Part shown: positions 6,142 to 9,117 of the stretch, piece after piece
Layout: each line of letters begins with the position of its first letter
How positions within the stretch are numbered: the first letter of the stretch is position 1
NCBI GenBank assembly: GCA_946612175.1
Contig: CAMOEO010000104.1
Location: 1-9,117 of the forward strand
Direction of reading: 5' to 3'
From: an uncultured Verrucomicrobiota bacterium
GTDB lineage: Bacteria > Verrucomicrobiota > Kiritimatiellia > RFP12 > UBA3636
Length of the DNA stretch: 9,117 bases
Translations under genes and position numbers: made by a program
Notes under the pieces: generated by a model
What the model was told of the DNA's origin: nothing
What the model saw: only the letters and a program-made list of their open reading frames with translations
The model's database searches: none

Positions 6142-8787
6142 ATGCCCGACGCAACGACCTTCCCCTCCTTCGACGACCTCCCCGCGCTCCTGCCCGCGGA
6201 GGCGATGGAGGTCGTCGTCGAGCTGCTCGCCTCCGCCGACGACCCCGCCGCGCGCGACGCCGCCCGCCGCCTCGGCGCGCATGCGTCGCTCGTCCTCTCC
6301 GCCGGTCCCGCCCCGGGCGAGGGCGGCGGCCTGTTCCGCTCGCTCCCGCCGTTCCGCCACGAGACGCGCCACCGCGCCCCGCCGGGCCCCGCCACGTGCC
6401 GGCGCCTCGACGCGGAGGACGTCCGCCGCTGGTTCGAGCCCGACGGCCCCTTCGCGCGGGCGCTGCCCGGCTACGAGCCCCGCCCGGAGCAGGTCCGCAT
6501 GGCGGGCGACGTCGCCGAGGCGTTCTCCTCCGGCCGCCACCTCGTCGTCGAGGCCGGCACCGGCGTCGGCAAGACGATGGCCTACCTCGTCCCCTCGGTG
6601 CTGTGGTCGCTCGCCAACGACGCCCCCGTCGTCGTGAGCACCAACACCAAGAACCTCCAGGACCAGCTCTTCCGCAAGGACCTGCCCCTCGTCGCGGGGC
6701 TCGTGCGCTCCCCCGTCCGCTTCGCCCTCGTGAAGGGCCGCGGCAACTACCTCTGCCTCTCCCGCCTCGCGCGCCTGCTCGACCGCCGCGAGGCCGAGCT
6801 CTCCCCCGCCGACCTCCCCGCGCTCGCCCGCGCCGTCGCGTGGGCGTTCCTCACCGTCTCGGGCGACCTCGCGGAGTTCGACCCCGGCCCGCCCCCCGGC
6901 GGCGGCGACGCCCCTCCCTTCCCCGTCGAGCGCCTCGCCTCCAACGCCGACGACTGCCGCGGCCGCAAGTGCCCGTGGTGGAGCCGCTGCTTCCTGCAGA
7001 AGGCCCGCGCCGACGCCCTCGCCGCGGACATCGTCGTCACCAACCACGCCGTCTTCTTCTCCGAGCCCGAGGATCGGCCGCTCGCGCTCCCGAAGGCCGC
7101 CCAGGTCGTCTTCGACGAGGCCCACAACCTCGAGGAGGCCGCCACCGAGCACTTCTCGCGCGAGGCCATGCCGCGCACCCTGCGCCAGATCCTCCGCCGC
7201 CTTCGCGCGGCGGGGCGCCGCGCCCGCCCCGCACGCCGCGGCGGCGCGGCGGCGGCCGGAGGGTCCGGGCTCCTGCCGGACCTCGAGCGCCTCCTTCTCG
7301 AGGAGCGCTGCATGGCCACCCCCGCCGCGGAGGAGGCCCTGCTCGGGCTCCTCGGCGAGGCGCGCCGCCTCGCCGACGCCGCCGACGCCGCCGGCCGCGC
7401 CTGGTTCCGCGCCCTTGGCGCGCTCCCGCGCCGCGGCGACGCGCAGCTGCGGCTCCGCCCCGAGACCCGCGAATCCCCCGCCTGGCTCGCCACCGTCCCC
7501 GCGCTGCAGGCGTTCCAGGACGCCCTCTACGCGCTCGGCGCCGCGCTCGAGCGCCTTTCGTTCGTCTTCCGCCCGCGCGAGGACGCCCCCGCGCCCGAGG
7601 CGGGCGGCGTCGCGCTCGTCCTCGCCTCGTCCGCCCTCGCCGCCCCGGGCGGCGGGGCGGACGACCCCCTGTCGGAGATGCGGCTCGCCGCGCGCGCGGC
7701 CGAAGCCGCGCGCCGGCTCGAGGCCGCGCACGCCGCCGTGCAGGGCCTGCTCTTCGACATCGACTTCCTCGCCGAGGGGAGCGACGCGGGCTGGGCGTAC
7801 TGGGTCGCGATGGCGCCCGCTTCCCCCGGGCGCCGCGGCGCCGCGGAGGCGGGGCTGCGCGCCGCGCCCGTCGAGGTGGCGGGGTTCCTCGCCGACGGGC
7901 TCTTCGCCAAGGTCGACTCCGTCGTGCTCTGCAGCGCGACGATGAGCGTGAGCGGCAGCGCGAAGTTCCTCTCCGCGCGCCTCGGTCTCGACCGGATCGA
8001 GCCCGAGCGGATCCTTGAGAGCCGGATGGGCTCCCCCTTCGACTACGCGCGGCAGTGCCTGGCCGCCGTCCCGATGTTCCTGCCCGACCAGACGCCCGGA
8101 CCGCGCGGCGAGACGGAGGACGCCGCGTTCCCGGCCGCGCTCGGCGACCTGCTCGCGCGCATCGCGGCGATCGCGGGCGGGCGGACGATGGCGCTCTTCA
8201 CGAGCTACCGGATGATGGAGGCCGTGGCGGCGCGCGCGACCCCGGCGCTGCGCGCGGCGGGCATCCGGCTGCTCGTCCAGGGCGGGGGCCTCTCGCGGGA
8301 GGCGATCACGCACCGGTTCCGCGAGGCGGACCGTCCCTCGGTCCTTCTCGGAACCGACTCGTTCTGGGAGGGCGTCGACGTGGTGGGGGACGCCCTGCGG
8401 TGCCTGGTCATCGCGAAGCTGCCGTTCGACTCGCCGGGGGATCCGCTGGTGGACGCGCGATGCGAACGGATCGAGTCGAGGGGCGGGAGCGCCTTCTTCG
8501 ACTACGCGGTGCCGAGCGCGGTCATCCGGTTCCGGCAGGGCTTCGGGCGGCTCATCCGCCACCGGAACGACCGCGGCGCGGTGATCGTCGCGGACACGCG
8601 CATCTTCACCAAGGGCTACGGGGCCGTCTTCCGCAAGAACCTCCCCGCGGAGCTCGTCCGCTACGCCGACGAATCCCGCCTCCTCTCCGACCTCTCCGCC
8701 TTCCTCTCCTCCTCGGAAATCGCCCCTTCGCCTCCCGTCCCCGCATCGTTTGCTCCCCCCGCGCCCTCGTTCCCTCCCCTCTCGTAA
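6142..8787 (+). CDS. dinG: DinG/YoaA-family ATP-dependent DNA helicase (XPD-like, iron-sulphur)
   Basis: DinG-type enzymes are 5'-3' superfamily 2 helicases that unwind D-loops, R-loops and forked DNA and help replication pass transcription. The 881-residue product shows Walker A EAGTGVGKT (137-145), motif Ia STNTKNLQDQLF, DEAH (325-328), SATMS in motif III position, GTDSFWEGVD (motif V) and QGFGRLIRH (motif VI, from 799). Four cysteines suited to a 4Fe-4S cluster are C205, C272, C277 and C283; the last three have the same spacing as in E. coli DinG (5 and 6 residues). No exonuclease domain precedes the helicase, unlike Bacillus DinG; the first 110 or so residues are not recognised. The C-terminal tail is Pro/Ser-rich. 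The ATG at 6142 lies 9 nt after a -10 box and has no Shine-Dalgarno. Codon choice shifts toward GCG and CGG in roughly 7800-8640. The dinG symbol is by family; yoaA-like function cannot be excluded. Confidence 0.93.
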   Translation: MPDATTFPSFDDLPALLPAEAMEVVVELLASADDPAARDAARRLGAHASLVLSAGPAPGEGGGLFRSLPPFRHETRHRAPPGPATCRRLDAEDVRRWFEPDGPFARALPGYEPRPEQVRMAGDVAEAFSSGRHLVVEAGTGVGKTMAYLVPSVLWSLANDAPVVVSTNTKNLQDQLFRKDLPLVAGLVRSPVRFALVKGRGNYLCLSRLARLLDRREAELSPADLPALARAVAWAFLTVSGDLAEFDPGPPPGGGDAPPFPVERLASNADDCRGRKCPWWSRCFLQKARADALAADIVVTNHAVFFSEPEDRPLALPKAAQVVFDEAHNLEEAATEHFSREAMPRTLRQILRRLRAAGRRARPARRGGAAAAGGSGLLPDLERLLLEERCMATPAAEEALLGLLGEARRLADAADAAGRAWFRALGALPRRGDAQLRLRPETRESPAWLATVPALQAFQDALYALGAALERLSFVFRPREDAPAPEAGGVALVLASSALAAPGGGADDPLSEMRLAARAAEAARRLEAAHAAVQGLLFDIDFLAEGSDAGWAYWVAMAPASPGRRGAAEAGLRAAPVEVAGFLADGLFAKVDSVVLCSATMSVSGSAKFLSARLGLDRIEPERILESRMGSPFDYARQCLAAVPMFLPDQTPGPRGETEDAAFPAALGDLLARIAAIAGGRTMALFTSYRMMEAVAARATPALRAAGIRLLVQGGGLSREAITHRFREADRPSVLLGTDSFWEGVDVVGDALRCLVIAKLPFDSPGDPLVDARCERIESRGGSAFFDYAVPSAVIRFRQGFGRLIRHRNDRGAVIVADTRIFTKGYGAVFRKNLPAELVRYADESRLLSDLSAFLSSSEIAPSPPVPASFAPPAPSFPPLS

Positions 8788-8800
8788 TCCGAATCGCTGC

Positions 8801-8816
8801 CGTATGGGCCCATGCG
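8801..8816. repeat. Near-perfect 16-bp palindrome after the helicase gene
   Basis: The core ATGGGCCCAT (8804-8813) is a perfect palindrome; it extends by two more pairs on each side beyond one T/G mismatch (8803/8814). With no loop it resembles a protein-binding dyad more than an RNA hairpin, and no T run follows. It begins 14 nt after the helicase stop and lies 66 nt upstream of the -35 box at 8882. Confidence 0.45.
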
Positions 8817-8881
8817 ACCGCGACTCGGAAGGCTCGACTCACCCACCATCCTCCCATCGATTCTACCGTGTGTGATTTTCA

Positions 8882-8910
8882 TTGCATTTCCCGCTGCCAT
8901 CACGTAGAAT
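8882..8910 (+). promoter_or_regulatory. Sigma70-type promoter reading out of the window
   Basis: TTGCAT (8882-8887), 17-nt spacer, TAGAAT (8905-8910), with AT-rich sequence just upstream (GATTTTCATTGCATTT region, 8874-8889). The predicted start is about 8917. It has the same spacing and the same -10 box as the helicase promoter. The transcript would carry a C/T-rich leader of about 128 nt before the ATG at 9045. Confidence 0.7.
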
Positions 8911-8918
8911 ACCGCCCA

Positions 8919-9073
8919 TCTCTTCCCGATTTCCACCCGCCCCAATTCTTCCCGTCCGTCCCGATTCCTCCCGTCCCGCTCTCTCCGTACCCTTTCCTCC
9001 GTCCCGCTTTCTTCCCGGACCTCCCGTTTCTTCCCCCTCCCGCCATGCCCTCCCGTTCCCGCCGCTCCTCCCG
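8919..9073 (+). repeat. Polypyrimidine tract with repeated TCCCG
   Basis: The plus strand is overwhelmingly C and T and holds twelve copies of TCCCG (first base at 8924, 8950, 8959, 8969, 8974, 9002, 9013, 9022, 9038, 9051, 9057, 9069) at irregular 5-28 nt spacing. All three plus frames stay open simply because stop codons need purines. It probably forms the leader of the gene starting at 9045, and the tract runs on into the first codons. The remaining gene-free part (8788-8880) shows only the palindrome at 8801-8816 and no convincing terminator. Confidence 0.7.
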
Positions 9074-9117
9074 CTACGAGCCGGAGTTCCATCCCGACCC
9101 GTTCGTCACCCGCGTCC
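9045..9117 (+). CDS. Start of a possible gene, unidentified, cut by window edge
   Basis: From the ATG at 9045 the frame stays open for 24 codons to the window edge. The first ten residues are Ser/Arg-rich (MPSRSRRSSR) and are encoded by the end of the polypyrimidine tract. The next fourteen (YEPEFHPDPFVTRV) look like ordinary protein with G/C-ending codons. A credible promoter lies upstream (8882-8910). No Shine-Dalgarno is seen. I do not recognise a family, and the start could be elsewhere because the upstream frame is open. Confidence 0.4.
   Translation, partial: MPSRSRRSSRYEPEFHPDPFVTRV

Noticed and set aside
3679..8562. A 1627-codon open frame on the minus strand opposite lnt, GH3 and the helicase
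   Set aside because: It is antisense to three well-conserved genes, its translation is repetitive Arg/Glu/Gly/Ala with no domain, and such frames are expected opposite GC-rich coding DNA with C-ending codons.
8918..8920. ATC directly after the promoter at 8882-8910 as a leaderless start codon
   Set aside because: ATC is a very rare start and the frame is open only because the tract lacks purines; the ATG at 9045 is more reasonable.
8919..9073. CRISPR-like or tandem array from the TCCCG copies
   Set aside because: Spacing is irregular (5-28 nt) and the repeated unit is only 5 nt, so it is neither a CRISPR array nor a regular tandem repeat.
8661..9092. Minus-strand open frame across the polypyrimidine tract, giving an Arg/Glu/Gly-rich protein
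   Set aside because: The charge pattern comes from translating the purine-rich strand of the TCCCG tract; it overlaps the helicase end and has no promoter or SD seen.

Overview
This is a very GC-rich window (about 70% or more by eye) from a Gram-negative bacterium, carrying mostly core genes. The outer-membrane lineage is indicated by lnt (lipoprotein N-acylation). The combination of a canonical rpsL-rpsG-fusA block, genes mostly lacking Shine-Dalgarno sequences, a cytoplasmic GH3 glycosidase and a C/T-rich coding style makes me lean to the PVC group, perhaps Kiritimatiellota-like gut or anaerobic bacteria. That placement is an inference from gene style only, not from a phylogeny.

Layout. 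Positions 1-1801, minus strand: the str operon, read rpsL (S12), rpsG (S7), fusA (EF-G, cut off by the window edge). It is driven by a good sigma70-type promoter at 1838-1866 whose transcript would begin with a 7-bp hairpin. Positions 1802-2041: a divergent intergenic region holding that promoter, a 17-bp GC-rich hairpin (1925-1969) and a weaker promoter abutting lnt. Positions 2042-6027, plus strand: a two-gene unit, lnt and a GH3 beta-xylosidase/beta-glucosidase-like enzyme, overlapping by ATGA. A tandem 9-nt repeat lies at the 3' end of lnt, just before the GH3 start. Positions 6142-8787, plus strand: a DinG/YoaA-type iron-sulphur superfamily 2 helicase with its own promoter only 9 nt before the ATG. 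Positions 8788-9044: a gene-free spacer with a palindrome, a strong-looking promoter and a polypyrimidine tract rich in TCCCG. It leads to the start of a possible further gene at 9045 that runs off the window.

How it works together. The str operon makes translation factors. lnt finishes lipoprotein maturation in the inner membrane, and the coupled GH3 enzyme probably cleaves short beta-linked oligosaccharides in the cytoplasm. The helicase is a DNA-repair/replication-conflict type enzyme. I see no mobile element, CRISPR array, RNA gene or defence locus, and no obvious new multi-gene system.

The observations most worth following are: (1) S12 has alanine where nearly all bacteria have the streptomycin-site lysine (E. 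coli K88); (2) a consistent local promoter pattern TTGnnn-17-TAGnAT, with two promoters placed so close to the ATG that the mRNAs would be leaderless; (3) absence of Shine-Dalgarno sequences except at internal str-operon genes, with polypyrimidine tracts upstream of two starts; (4) the large hairpin between the divergent promoters.
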